From Luzula sylvatica (taxonomy: Eukaryota; Streptophyta; Magnoliopsida; Poales; Juncaceae), in assembly GCA_946800325.1 (NCBI GenBank), contig OX326956.1, positions 25,394,356 to 25,458,355 on the forward strand: DNA of 64,000 nucleotides. Direction: 5' to 3'. The notes beneath the pieces are model-generated. The model saw nothing but the letters and a program-made list of their open reading frames with translations, was not told the origin of the DNA and made no database searches. The number at the start of each line of letters is the position of its first letter. Positions within the stretch are counted from its first letter, which is position 1. Shown in pieces: positions 48,897 to 59,864 of the stretch. The position numbers and the translations under genes were made by a program.

Positions 48897-49255
48897 GATT
48901 TCTTCTATATGTAATTTTCGTACAGTACAACAACTCCTTTAAATAGGATTCAAACACATCCCCTAAACACATCATTTCAAACATACATTCCTATCTATCT
49001 AAATTTTAGATACTTTTTTTCTAACTATATACACATTTTCTTGTCAAAAAACATCTACCATTCACACACAAATACATTGAATATTCATCTGTCCCTAAAT
49101 TAAATATAATATTATTAATTAATATATTAAAGCATTAATTTTAATACCATTTTCTCGGGTTATTCCGACCGGAATCTGGTAGAACCGGGTCGGTGATCCT
49201 GCAAATTATGATACAAATATCGACAAATTGTTTATGTCAACATATATTCACTCCA
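48897..49255. other. Spacer without recognised features
   Basis: AT-rich with no gene or clear repeat, except a short GC-rich stretch near 49155-49200 ('tctcgggttattccgaccgg'). Confidence 0.5.
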
Positions 49256-50220
49256 TTATGTTGCATTGATCTTCCTCCAATATCCAACATAATTATATCA
49301 CTTCCTGTCGTAGTTTTAATGCGGAAATGAATTTGGAAAAAGAGGCGCTTGACGTTTCGCCGTAGATAACGCACAAGCCTGAATTTGTATTTGAAAATTG
49401 TCTTTTAAGAAAAACCAGCTGCAATGACCATGTTTGCATGTTATCAGGATTCGAGCAACATGGAAGTGACATGAATTCAACATACATATTGCATGATTGA
49501 CATTAAGAATAGGATAATTCTTCCGTGCCCCTCAAATGCACAAAAGCATCCTCGATCCGTACGGATGTGGTGAATAGTGCATTTGAGGGTTAATACGATC
49601 CTCCAATTTGTACCTTCCGTTGTATTAGCGATTAATTATGTTTTGAATTAACGGTTAATTCAAATGTAATTAACGGTTAATATAAATGTATTAGTCATCA
49701 ATATAATTAATAATTTTAATTAACCATCAATTCAAATGACGGGGTATATCAATCGGAAGATATATATCATTTCCCCCCAATTGTTAAATCTGGGGGGAAA
49801 CTAGGGGCACGGTAAATGAGCTCTTAAGAATACATGGTACTAGTACTACTCTTAGGCCAACTTTAATTTATGTATACTGAATATTAATTGATATAATATT
49901 TTATAAAATAATACATATTAACGTGTATTTAATTAATGTTGATAATATATTAATATTTATTATTATTAAATATTAATTGATATAGTATTTTATACAAATA
50001 TTTTAATATTTTGTTTTCAGATAATATATTTCGAAACATACTAATTGGGTATTCATAATCTTATAGCAAACTAATTTTTAAACATAATATCATTTTAATC
50101 GTGTCATATTAGTTTTGTAACGTAGCAATTCTGTTTTCGTAATCTCATATTTGAAGTGTCGAAATACCATTTCGATAATAACATTAAGTTTATTGTTTTT
50201 TCAGTCTATTATTACTTGAA
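49256..50220. repeat. Repeat block copy B
   Basis: The same ordered words as copy A: 'gatcttcctccaatatccaa', 'gcttgacgtttcgccgt', 'gacatgaattcaacatacat', then 'gtaatctcatatttgaagtg' and 'tttcagtctattat'. It contains the small inverted-repeat element 49512-49823. The part matching 'ggattactgaactt' is absent, so the copy is truncated on the right. Confidence 0.75.
49512..49823. mobile_element. Small MITE-like element, 312 bp, 9-bp TSD
   Basis: TTAAGAATA is present on both sides (49503-49511 and 49824-49832). The ends are loosely inverted: 'ttccgtgcccctc' against the inverse of 'aggggcacggtaa'. The interior has inverted 'attaatt'/'aattaat' words. A 9-bp TSD suggests Mutator superfamily mobilisation. 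A related element sits at the same point in copy C. Confidence 0.65.
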
Positions 50221-51464
50221 TTACACCGTCTTCATTTTCATGACCTAACCATGAATTAAAACATGAATTAATAAAATAATGTCCAATTTGTATAATTCAA
50301 ATTCATGACCTAACCATGAATTAAAACGTAGCTCAAGTCGTTGAGCGTGAAAGAGGCTATTGCCTCCTCTTTCGAAAAAAAATCAAAAAACTATTTTAAT
50401 ATTCACAATTAACAAAAAAAAATATTCACAATTAACAAAATTATATTTGTTTATATCTTATTTTTCGAACATCCAAACAAACTACAAAATTACCTCATTC
50501 TGAATTTTTTTTCCCCTCAATCTTATAATTCGGTTCCATTATTCTCAAACATCCAAACAGACGAGATAGCAGTCAAGTGAAAAGTATTTAATTGTATTTA
50601 GATAAAATGATAATACAACAAGTAAATCAATTTATAATGTTTTGAATTTGCAGGCCTGAGGCAATTACTGTTGGCCCAAAGACGAGATAGCAGTCCAATA
50701 TCTAGAAAATTGCTTAACAAATTATCATAAAATTAGGGACTTATTTGGATCATGTAATTTAAAGAACAACCTAATTACTCTTCAATTACTCAAATTGAGC
50801 TATTAGGAACATGCTTTAGAGTGATTAAGTTCTAATTTGGAAACAGGGGTTTGTCTTGGGGGTAATTAGGGGCAACAATTTGGGCAATCACTCCTAACAT
50901 TTTAAAAAAAGGAATTTCAAAGAAAATAACATTTACCGATTCCTGCAATGATGCGAACTGTTTTACTGAACAAAGAAAAACGCAAATTTCTGAAGAAAAA
51001 AAAAATTAAAAAAATTGAAGATATGTTGATTTAGAGAGTGAAGTGGTTTTGTGATCCATCTCGAAGTTCAGAGCAGTATGGCCTGGATTATTTGCATCGA
51101 TTTTGTAGTGCTTGTGGGCTCCACCTGTGGTCTGAGGTATTAGGGTTTGTTTCCTCTCTCGATTTTGTTCTGGATATTTTAGTTAACTTTATATCGAGAT
51201 CTTTCCATCTCTTAGCTTAGCTATTTGGCAAGTGTGTTTTCTATTTGGAATGGGTTTAAGTTGACGTGGTATGTAAGCTACTGCCACATATGATTCGGGA
51301 AAAAATTCGGTAATAAAAGTGGAGTTCCTATCATTACTGCTTTCCAAATGCACTCGTCATGAGCACCGATTTTGCATTGATCTTGGAATACCTATATTTA
51401 GCATCGAAAAACTTGGTTCGTAGAAACCATCCTTAAAACAATGAAGAAAAAACCGGATTCCTAT
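50221..51464. other. AT-rich spacer
   Basis: It includes a direct repeat 'catgacctaaccatgaatta' near 50240 and 50303, and a tRNA-like box A ('tagctcaagtcgttgagcg', near 50329) without a convincing box B. A more GC-rich stretch at 51030-51190 opens a 60-codon frame, but no motif is recognised. No gene is supported. Confidence 0.5.
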
Positions 51465-53095
51465 ATTCTGCATTGATCTTCCTCCAATATCCAATATAAT
51501 TTATTTCCTCCTATCGTGATTTCGAAACGGAAAGGAATATGGAAAAAGAGGCGCACAATGTTTCGCCGTTGATAATGCACAACTCCTGGACCCTAAACCC
51601 TAGACACGGATTTATATTTGAGAACTATGTTATCCGATTGATTTCGAACAACATGAAAGTGACATGAATTCAACATACAAATTGCATGAGTGACTTTAAA
51701 GAATAGGATAATTATATCATACTCCCCTCATTTCTCCACCACATTCTATATATCATCAATTAACATTAATTGATGATTAATTATCATGATCATTAACAGA
51801 AATACATCTGATGAATAATTAATTGATATTAATTAAAAATTATTAATGTATATGTATTTTAATTATATATTAATTAACTGTTAATGAGATATCATTTTGT
51901 TAATTACTTTAATAATTAATCATGAAATGATGGGGTACAATATATGATCTCTAAAGAATACATGATACTTCTCTCTAGGGCCAACTTTTAAACTAGGATG
52001 TATATCAACATTGGGATAATTCTATGGACCCATTTTCGTAATTAACGTTGGGCTTGCTGTAAGATTTCATGGGTGTAATAATAGACATATCATATTGTTT
52101 TGGGGTAATATATTTCGAAACATATTAATTGTGTATTCATAATCGTATAGCAAATTAATTTTTAAACATAATATCATTTTAACTGTGACAAACTAATTTT
52201 ATAGCGCAGTAATTATATTTTTGTAATGTCATATTTGAAGACGTATAACATTGAGTTTGTAGATTTTTCAGTCTATTATAACTATAGTCATATCGTATGA
52301 ATTTTGTTAGTGGAATCTATTAAATCTTTTACTAAGTATCATTTTTTAATATATTGTCACATATATGAGAAAATATACTATGCTCTCATGAATCAAAAAA
52401 ACTTCATGGATGCGGCAATCGAGGAGTGTTAATTTGATTGATTATATTTTTTAATTGTATCAAAATTCAAATAAATATTGATTTGAGTGATAATCAATCC
52501 AATTAACCCTCTTCGATTGACCTCGATTGACGCATTCATGAATTTTTTTTTTCATGAATTTTTTTTGTATTTGTGGGGCGCCATATATAACCCCTTTTTG
52601 AATGATATTTATGTTATATTTATCATAGAAAATTTAAATTTATCAACAGTACACTGTTTGGTCATTATCTTGTATATTGTTAGCTCTCTTTCCATTGCAA
52701 GGTCCTTCTTGTAATCTCGTTGTCGTTCTCCGATCAGACTAAGCCGGTGGATTACTGAACTTCGATATTAACAACGGTGACTCTCTCGGCAGCAGACCTT
52801 CTCGCCGGAACTCTCTCGCACTCGCGGAATCTCTGGTCTCTCACTAGTTAATTCATGATAAATTTTGCAGGTTAGTAATTCCCAAAGGCCCAAATTTTGT
52901 TGTTATGGCCACTTAAGACTTATCAATTATATCTAAAAACATTGGGCCTAGTCCAGAATTGAGATGTTTCGTGAGTCTAAATTTGAAGAGAAACTATGAA
53001 AATTTTCAAATTTAGTACATAAAAAGAAATTAAAAATATATATTTGACAAGAAAATTACCTAGTTCATTAAGTTGTAAACACCAAATTGGCCATC
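51465..53095. repeat. Repeat block copy C
   Basis: The most complete copy: 'gatcttcctccaatatccaa' (51480), 'tttcgccgttgataatgcac', 'gacatgaattcaacatacaa' and 'tttcagtctattata' (52267). Later come 'ggattactgaactt' (about 52750), 'actctctcggcagc', 'ctcactagttaattcatg' and 'aaaacattgggcctagtcc' (about 52943), and it ends in the single-copy version of the foldback arm (about 53000-53090). It contains the small element 51706-51951. No coding capacity is seen. Confidence 0.75.
51706..51951. mobile_element. Small MITE-like element, 246 bp, 9-bp TSD
   Basis: TAAAGAATA flanks it (51697-51705 and 51952-51960). The ends are loosely inverted ('atactcccctcatttc' against the inverse of 'gaaatgatggggtac'). 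It sits at the position in the repeat block equivalent to the element at 49512-49823, but the interiors are strongly diverged. Confidence 0.6.
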
Positions 53096-54246
53096 ATTAT
53101 TGGAGGTTGATGATTATAATAACGGGTGGTGGATAGCTTAATCTTAACTACCATGACCTCTGTGGAATTATTCAAATAAAAATGATCTTTCTCAACTTGA
53201 TTTGTTTAATTTGTTTTCTTTCATCAATAAAAGATTTTGTTTGGCATAATTAACGTAGTTACTCCAACACTTGAACTAATCAATTGTTCTACAAATACTC
53301 AAAATAACCTAATATTTTACTTATTTGACAGAGTAATAATATTTGAAATTTCAGATTCAGACTGAAGGAAAAAACAGCGAGATTTGGAAACCCGGTTTTT
53401 TTTTTTTCATCACCATGAAATGGGATTCGAGATCCCCTTTCGGCTGAATCCTTTTTACATTGTAATAGTCGAGTGAAGGACGTACACTTTTTTTTATTTT
53501 TGAAGAAAATAATGTAGAAAATATAATGCATGTTGGGGAAATCAATTATCATTAGTTTTGAATCAATAAGAATTGCATCTCTAACATTTACTACATTTTT
53601 TTTAAGTAAGCTCATAAATTGGTATGTTAGGCCAAGTGAAAAGTATTTATTTTGCTTCTAGATAAAATGATAATACAACAAATAAATAAATCAATATTAT
53701 TATGTTTTGGATTTGTAGGCCAATGTCAATAACTGTTGGGCCCAAAGACGAGATAGCAGTCAAATATCGGGTAATCGGGCTACCTACCAATGTGCTTAAT
53801 TCATGTTGACTTTGATCAAATCCATTGAGAAATTGGGTTCAAAATGACTTGTCAACTCGATCTAATTGCAAATGTATCAAGCAGAGAGACTAATCTATTG
53901 ATAGTGAAATTTTTTGATGATTCATTTAACTAAGTTCTTATGAAGTAATTTGTTTTTGAAAATTTTCTATATCCCTTGAGTTGTGATGTGTTTGCACTCC
54001 AAATGCACGTCATCAATAGAAATACGACATGTGCCAGTTTGATTTTTTTAATTTTGATAACATTTCTCAAATTTTGACACATTTTTGCATTCCAATCGCA
54101 CGTCGTAAAAAAAAATATAAATTGACATGCAAAATGTATAAATCCGATTCACTTGTGTAAAAAAAAATTATCTTAAAAAACTATATCATACATACATAAA
54201 AGTATATTACACATATAAAAAGTTATACCATGTATTTGTATTTAAA

Positions 54247-54250
<4 letters not shown>
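53096..54250. other. AT-rich spacer
   Basis: No gene is recognised. The minus-strand frames near 53289-53615 show no known motif. A fragment at 53180-53260 ('cttgatttgtttaatttgtt') matches the end of the foldback arm, so a short sequence has been inserted into this copy relative to the palindrome. Confidence 0.5.

Positions 54251-54290
<40 letters not shown>
54251..54290. repeat. (TA)n microsatellite
   Basis: About 20 TA units directly before the CACTA terminus. They probably served as the insertion target. Confidence 0.95.
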
Positions 54291-54293
<3 letters not shown>

Positions 54294-54735
54294 TACAACA
54301 ACACTGGATATCAGCGACGGGGGGTCTGATTTTTAGCGACTGCCCGTCGCTAATAAATAGGATTTTTTGCGTTGGCCCGTCGCTGAAGATTATCACCGAC
54401 GGTATAATTAGGCACGGCCCGTCGCTGAAACTGTGCTCTTTTCCGCCGGCCCGTCGAAGAACACAAAAACCGTCGGTACAGCCCGCCGTCGGCCCGTCGG
54501 TAATTGAAAGCCCGTCGCAAATGCGTTACGTCGGCCCGTCGGTGATGCCCGGCCCGTCGGTGAAGCCCGCCGTCGGCCCGTCGATAATTCGAGGCCCGTC
54601 GCAAATGAAGTACGTCGGCCCGTCGGTGATCCTTGGCCCGTCGGTGAAGCCCATCGTCGGCCCGTCGACGAAAAATGGCCCGTCGGTGAAGCCCATCGTC
54701 GGCCCGTCGGTGAAGCCCATCGTCGGCCCGTCCAT
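54291..54735 (+). mobile_element. CACTA (En/Spm) transposon terminus with subterminal repeats
   Basis: The segment starts CACTACAACAACACT, a typical CACTA terminal sequence, directly after the TA run. It is followed by 'agcgacgggg' and about 17 copies of 'ggcccgtcggtgaagcc'-type units in both orientations, the subterminal transposase-binding repeats of this superfamily. The orientation means the element extends to the right. The opposite terminus (ending GTAGTG) was not found in the window, and at about 54735 the sequence changes to retrotransposon gag. Confidence 0.85.
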
Positions 54736-56539
54736 GACTACTAAGTCGATTGTTCTCCCATTTTGATTTTTGATTTTTGGATTTGGAAGAATCGGGTTTA
54801 TTACCGTTATTCTTCTTATATCCTAAACCGGATTTGTCATTTGGCTTTTGTCCCATGAATGACGATTTCAAAATTTCATCCAATGAAGGAGAACTCGATG
54901 CAATGGATGCACAAGCCATCTTCAAGGAATCATTTTCAATTTTAACATTTTGAAGTTCGACTTTTAAGTGAGAGGTCTCGCTTTTTAAAGCTTGACACTC
55001 ACATTTTGAAAAACCTTTAAATTCATTTATTTGAGATTTAAATGCCAAAATAGATAGTTCAAGAGAAGCTACCTTATCCTTGAGAGCTTGTGTCGAGCTC
55101 TCAAGTTTGCCCCTAGTTTGTTGAGAGTCTCCGTCATCCCTCAAGAACTCGTCACATGACTCAATTTCTAATTTTAATGAGGGTGAATATTGAGGTCGAT
55201 GTAATGATTCCATGTTAATTATAGAGTTGATACATACCTCATGACTTTGTTCATGTGTCGACTTCGTAGTGGGAGTAGATGGTTCGACGTTGATGACCAC
55301 TGGTGTGTAAGGTGTCGGAATTGAACCTCGTTCCATTCGGAGAGTTTGAATTGCCGCTTCCACCGCGCTCATTGATGGAGATTCGATGCTTACCATAAGT
55401 GCTAGGTTTGCAGTGTGTCGGTTTGATGGACCATCCGAGTCGGATGACGAGCTCGATCCGTCCGTTTCGCCCCACCTACAATCAACATTTGCTTTGTAAG
55501 TCTTTTTCTTTTTGTATTCCTTACCTCTGTATTTTTGGCGATCCTCTCGGCCCTTGCCCTCGTGTCTCCTTTCGTGTCGAGGTTCTCGTCTTTCCCGATC
55601 CTTTTGGTCATCATCCCTTTTGGACCACCGGGAATTTTCGGGATGGAGCGTCCAACATGACTCCATCATGTGTCCACTTTTCTTGCACCAAAAGCAGTGG
55701 AGCTTTAGCCCCTTTTGTTTCCGATTCTCGTTGAATCGCTTTTCATCTCTTTGCCATTCTAGTAGTCGTAGGGTTAGGTCGTCTATCTCATTGTCCTCAT
55801 TGCTCGTATTTAAGGCGGGCAAAGCTACGGCTTTGGATCGAGAGGTAGGCGTGGCGATTCCATATTCCTCATCAAGTTGCTTAAGTCGAATCTCGAAATT
55901 TCGGAATTGACTTACCAATTCTTCGGGCGTGAGATCTTGTGAGGCTATCGCCGTACCTAAAGCTACACGTAAAGATTCCCAACTACGGGGCATAGCTTGA
56001 AGTAATCTAGCAATAATTCTATCATCGGTGAGAGGTGCATGTTGGGTGGCATATCGGGTTTTGAGTACATTTATTTTTGCCCAAATTATGTCAACCGACT
56101 CCCCCTCAATCATACGGAGATTGTTAAATTCTTGTTCAAGTCCGATGATATTTGTTCTCCTCATTTGAGATGTTCCCTCGTATCTCTCATTGAGCATACG
56201 CCACATTTCATATGAGTTTTCACAATGATCAACTAGAGATCCGATAGAACTAATCATATTGTTTAGTATTAAGTTTTGAGCGTATATATCATTAGTTCTA
56301 TCTTCTCTAGATTCTGCAGGATAGGTTATGTTACCGACATTGTCAACATCTTGAACTGAAACAAAGACTCGTAACACTACCTTGTCGAGCCCTTGGAGAG
56401 CGAATGCATTCAACATGCATTTCTTCCAAGAACTCCAATTGGTTCCATCCAACTCACGTGAGTTTGAGATGTTTGATTTAAGGACGATATTTATTGGATT
56501 TGTTGATGAAGTTTGTACTGTTGGTGTAAGTTCGGCCAT
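54350..56539 (-). pseudogene. Copia gag fused to CACTA subterminal repeats, 729-codon frame
   Basis: Residues about 1-600 are gag. The N-terminal DUF4219-like part contains LDGTNWSSWKKCMLNAF. The UBN2-like capsid part contains SYEMWRMLNERYEGTSQMRR and DDRIIARLLQAMPRSWESLR. A CCHC knuckle lies at C282-C285-H290-C295 (CFWCKKSGHMMESC). A basic region follows, then a predicted coiled coil (about 470-545, LKDKVASLELSILAFKSQIN). From about residue 601 to the stop the frame reads through the CACTA repeats as a low-complexity RRADDGLH-type tail of about 128 residues. The second knuckle and the protease expected next are absent. No evidence shows that the fusion is expressed. Confidence 0.88.
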
Positions 56540-56592
56540 TTGATCGTAAAGTACAAGTTATCCCTAATACTCTAAGAGATGGTTAGTACCTT

Positions 56593-56604
56593 GCTCTGAT
56601 ACCA
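56593..56604 (-). other. Primer-binding site (initiator tRNA-Met)
   Basis: TGGTATCAGAGC on the minus strand, two bases from the LTR end at 56607. This fixes the orientation and the LTR boundary. Confidence 0.9.
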
Positions 56605-57195
56605 ATTGTTGGTTAATTCTAACCTAGAGGGGAGTAAATTCGGTAATCTACCGTACACTTACTATATCTAATTACCTAATTTATTATGCGGAATAAAAGA
56701 TAATTTAAATGAAATAGAGGATACCGTAAACACTTGAACACAAGATGTTTTTAACGAAGTTCGGTAGGTGGTTGCTATGTAGCTTTAACTCACCATTTAC
56801 TCGCTTAATTGACCGACTCAATTAGTTGCGAGTACCTACGTCTCCGGGAATGCCTTGTGCCTCTTTCTGGCTTTCGATTGAATTCCAACTCACTCGATTA
56901 CAAGGTTTGCCTAGATCGATTTACACGCTTTCTATCGATCTATAGCTAGGTCTCTTACAAGTTTATTGCACTAGCCTACTACACTTTTCACTAATCGAAC
57001 TACAACGTGATCGGTCACGTGAGTGGAAAACGATTAATGGAGGAATATATAACTTAGATCTATGATCTAGAAAGGTTTCTCAAAGCACTCAATGGATATG
57101 GCTTATCACGGCTTTTAGGGTTTTCTCTCAATTGTATTAAATGTGTATTGAAAGTGTAAGAATGAGCAAGTCAGAGAAGACTCCTTGAAGGTTTC

Positions 57196-57203
57196 TATTT
57201 ATA
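57196..57203 (-). promoter_or_regulatory. TATA box of the LTR promoter
   Basis: TATAAATA on the minus strand, about 30 bp downstream (in the direction of transcription) of the nearest palindrome. This places the palindrome array in the promoter-proximal upstream region. Confidence 0.65.
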
Positions 57204-57234
57204 CTCTCTATAGAAACCTTACAGAAAATTACTA

Positions 57235-57587
57235 GTTCGTTCGAACGCACACTATTTCGTTCTGAACGAACAGTAATTTGAACTAGCCGTTTCAAATAAC
57301 GCAATTGTACTTTTGACTGTTCGTTCGAACGAACAATGTGTTCGTTCGAACGAACTCAATCATACATTGTTTTTATCCAATTCCAGTATTTATATTCGTC
57401 CAACGCACTAACTTTGTGAGTGAATGAACTGTGGGTTCGTTCCAACGAATACATTGTTCGTTCGAACGCACACACTACTGTAATGGGGTTGGTTCAATTA
57501 AGTGATTGATTTTTAGATGTGTCCCAAGTTCGTTCAGAACGAACTTGGAGTTCGTTCAGCACGAACTTGCAGTTCGTTCTAACGAAT
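57235..57587. repeat. Array of GTTCGTTNNAACGAAC palindromes in U3
   Basis: Nine near-palindromes lie at about 57235, 57256, 57319, 57340, 57435, 57456, 57528, 57550 and 57572. They are grouped as three pairs and one triplet, with starts 21-22 bp apart within a group. Most have the core CGTTNNAACG; the central dinucleotide varies and a few are widened by one base or have a changed half-site. They lie just upstream of the LTR TATA box. Confidence 0.9.
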
Positions 57588-57882
57588 CGTTTACACTGAA
57601 TTGAACTCTTTGTTATTTGAACATGATTGTACTCGAGGTCTACTCGGTTTTTACCTATGGTTTATTTGTGGTGATTTCCACTCACGGAAGGCTTCGACAT
57701 CTTGATTCTTGATGTGCTTCAAGGGCCTTCCTTCTAATCTTCTTTCCTTGTGCTTCTTGTGACTTCGAAGCTCTTCATCATCTTCGTGTCGTACCTGTGT
57801 TATCCTACACACTTTCTCGATGTATACGTTAGTAATGACAGTGTTTTGAAATAATCAAACTATTAGGAAATTTGAACCAACA

Positions 57883-58690
57883 AATATCGTTTTTTGAGAA
57901 ATTGCGGATATTGCGGCGAAATATCGGTAATATTGCGGCCATGTCGGGTCAAATATTGCGGATAATATTCAAATCGTTGTAATTTTCTCATCCTTCCACC
58001 AAATTACATGAAATTTATAGAGAAATCGCTCGTCTCGACGAGAGGAATGCAGTGATGGGCTTGAATTTGTGAAATTTTGTCTTTTACCCTGAATTAAACA
58101 CAAAACACACGTTAAAGTAATTTTATCGAGAATTATTTAATATAAATATTATAACATAAATTTTGTGATTATTTAATACTTAGTTTCCATGTTTTATTAT
58201 CAAAATATTTGATAAAATATGCTCATAACATATATAACTTCTAAAATGTGTCATTTTCATTTATAAATGTATGAATTTAGTAATTTTCATTGTATTTCAT
58301 TGATGTTTCGATTTAAAATTTGAGTTATAGTGTTTTGATATTTTTAGGATGTCGACAAAAAATTCTTCAACAAAATACAATTCCAAAGATCCCGTATAAT
58401 TGCCATTTTAATGGAAATTTTATGATCAACTTTTATTTACACTGAAAATGTTCCTCGACAATCAACTTTTTTATTCTTTTTAGAAGAAAATTATAAAGGA
58501 AATTTTACGATATTAATGGTGATAAAAAATATTGTGAAAAATATATTTAAACAAACTATTATTTTTACATAATTTAATATCGCAACGACTGTCCGCAATA
58601 AGGTTATTGCGCCGCAATTGCGCCCGCAAACGCAATCCGATGCAAAAAAAGACCCGACCGCAATGGACCGCAATATCGCAATTTAAAACA
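57883..58690. mobile_element. hAT-like non-autonomous element, copy 1, left end missing
   Basis: It is collinear with 58860-59610 at an offset of about 970 bp ('caaatcgttgtaattttc', 'gctcgtctcgacgagag', 'gatcccgtataattgccatt', 'gcaatggaccgcaatatcgc'). It ends 'gcaatttaaaaca', which matches the right end of copy 2. Its left end is replaced by the copia LTR. It also carries an extra 30-40 bp near 58490-58535 relative to copy 2. Confidence 0.75.
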
Positions 58691-58703
58691 TATATATATA
58701 TAT

Positions 58704-59614
58704 CAGTGTTTTAAATTGCGGCGCAATTGCGGAAATTGCGGCGCAATTGCGGAAATTGCGGCGCAATTGCGGAAATTGCGGCGCAATTGCGGAAATTGCG
58801 GTGTGAAATTTAGAATCGCAATTTCGCAATAACATATAGCGAGATATTGCGTTTCCGAAAAATTGCGGGCATTGCGGCGCAATTGCGGGCAAATTGCGCT
58901 TAAATTGCGCTAATTGCGGGTAAAAATTGCGGGATAATATTCAAATCGTTGTAATTTTCAAATCCTTCCACCAAATTACATGAAATTTATATCGAAATCG
59001 CTCGTCTCGACGAGAGAAATGCAGTGATGGGGCTTGAATTTGAGAAATTTTGTCTTTTACCCCGAATTAAACACAAAACACACGTTAAATTAATTTCGTC
59101 AAGAATTATTTAATATAAACATTATAACATAATTTTTATGATTATTTAATACTTAGTTTCCATGTTTTATTATCAAAATATTTGATAAAATATGCTCATA
59201 ACATATATAACTTCTAAAATGTGTCATTTTCATCTATAAATGTATGAATTTGATACTTTTCATTGTATTTCATTGATGTTTCGATTTAAAATTTGAGCTA
59301 TAGTGTTTTGATATTTTTGGATGTCGACAAAAAAATCTTCAACAAAATACAAATCCAAAGATCCCGTATAATTGCCATTTTAATGGAAATTTTATGATCA
59401 ACTTTTATTTATACTGAAAATGTTTCTGGACAATCAACTTTTTTATTCTTTTTAGAAGAAAATATTGTGAAAAATATATTTAAACAAACTATTATTATTA
59501 AATAATTTAATATCGCAACGACTGTCCGCAATACGGTCATTGCGCCCGCAAACGCAATCCGCTGCAAAAAAGACCCGACCGCAATGGACCGCAATATCGC
59601 AATTTAAAACATTG
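58704..59614. mobile_element. hAT-like non-autonomous element, copy 2
   Basis: It begins CAGTGTTTTAAATTGCGG and ends with the inverse of CAATGTTTTAAATTGCGA, a terminal inverted repeat of hAT type. The TA-rich flanks agree at 7 of 8 positions with an 8-bp TSD but are not decisive. The ends are rich in 'attgcgg'; the middle is AT-rich without a transposase. It lies head-to-tail with copy 1. Confidence 0.78.
58716..58802. repeat. Minisatellite 'aattgcggcgcaattgcgga'
   Basis: Four to five tandem copies of a 20-bp unit that itself contains the inverted words 'aattgcg' and 'cgcaatt', at the left end of hAT-like copy 2. Confidence 0.9.
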
Positions 59615-59642
59615 GTATATATATATAATAAAGAAAAGATAT

Positions 59643-59645
<3 letters not shown>

Positions 59646-59706
<61 letters not shown>
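59646..59706. repeat. (TA)n microsatellite
   Basis: About 30 TA units right of hAT-like copy 2. Confidence 0.95.
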
Positions 59707-59710
<4 letters not shown>

Positions 59711-59864
59711 CATAACATGTATTGTATTTTAAAAAAAATACATTATACATCTAAAAAAAAATAATATATATCAAAAATATATAACACATAAAAATATATC
59801 ATACATCTAAATAATGTATAAAATCTTGATTAGAGACGATGAACGTTTCAGAGTGCGTCGGAAT

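Larger units (their letters stand above)
54736..57882 (-). mobile_element. Truncated Ty1/copia retrotransposon (minus strand)
   Basis: On the minus strand the order is a 1276-bp LTR (57882-56607), a tRNA-Met primer site (56604-56593) and gag (from 56539). Gag runs to about 54736, where it meets the CACTA repeats, and protease and pol are missing. On its outer (right) side the LTR abuts hAT-like sequence, so the element seems to have been inserted into the first hAT-like copy. Confidence 0.88.
56607..57882 (-). repeat. 5' LTR of the minus-strand copia element
   Basis: The terminal inverted repeat is TGTTGGTT (56607-56614) and AACCAACA (57875-57882). The LTR is 1276 bp, has the primer site next to its inner end, and carries the palindrome array and TATA box within U3. 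Confidence 0.88.

Noticed and set aside
50325..50400. tRNA or SINE at the 'tagctcaagtcgttgagcg' sequence
   Set aside because: There is a box A resemblance only; no box B at a suitable distance and no cloverleaf.
51038..51220. 60-codon frame in slightly GC-richer DNA
   Set aside because: No recognisable motif, neighbouring exons or homology that I can see.
54230..54766. 178-codon frame with GPSVKPIVGPSV repeats, and its antisense counterpart
   Set aside because: It is the translation of CACTA subterminal repeats and the TA run.
57839..57852. 'cagtgttttgaaat' as the left terminus of hAT-like copy 1
   Set aside because: It lies inside the LTR by the terminal inverted repeat and primer-site evidence, so the match may be chance.
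54736..57882. Endogenous plant pararetrovirus
   Set aside because: The gene order, primer site, LTR and gag motifs are those of copia. No movement-protein or viral coat motifs are present.
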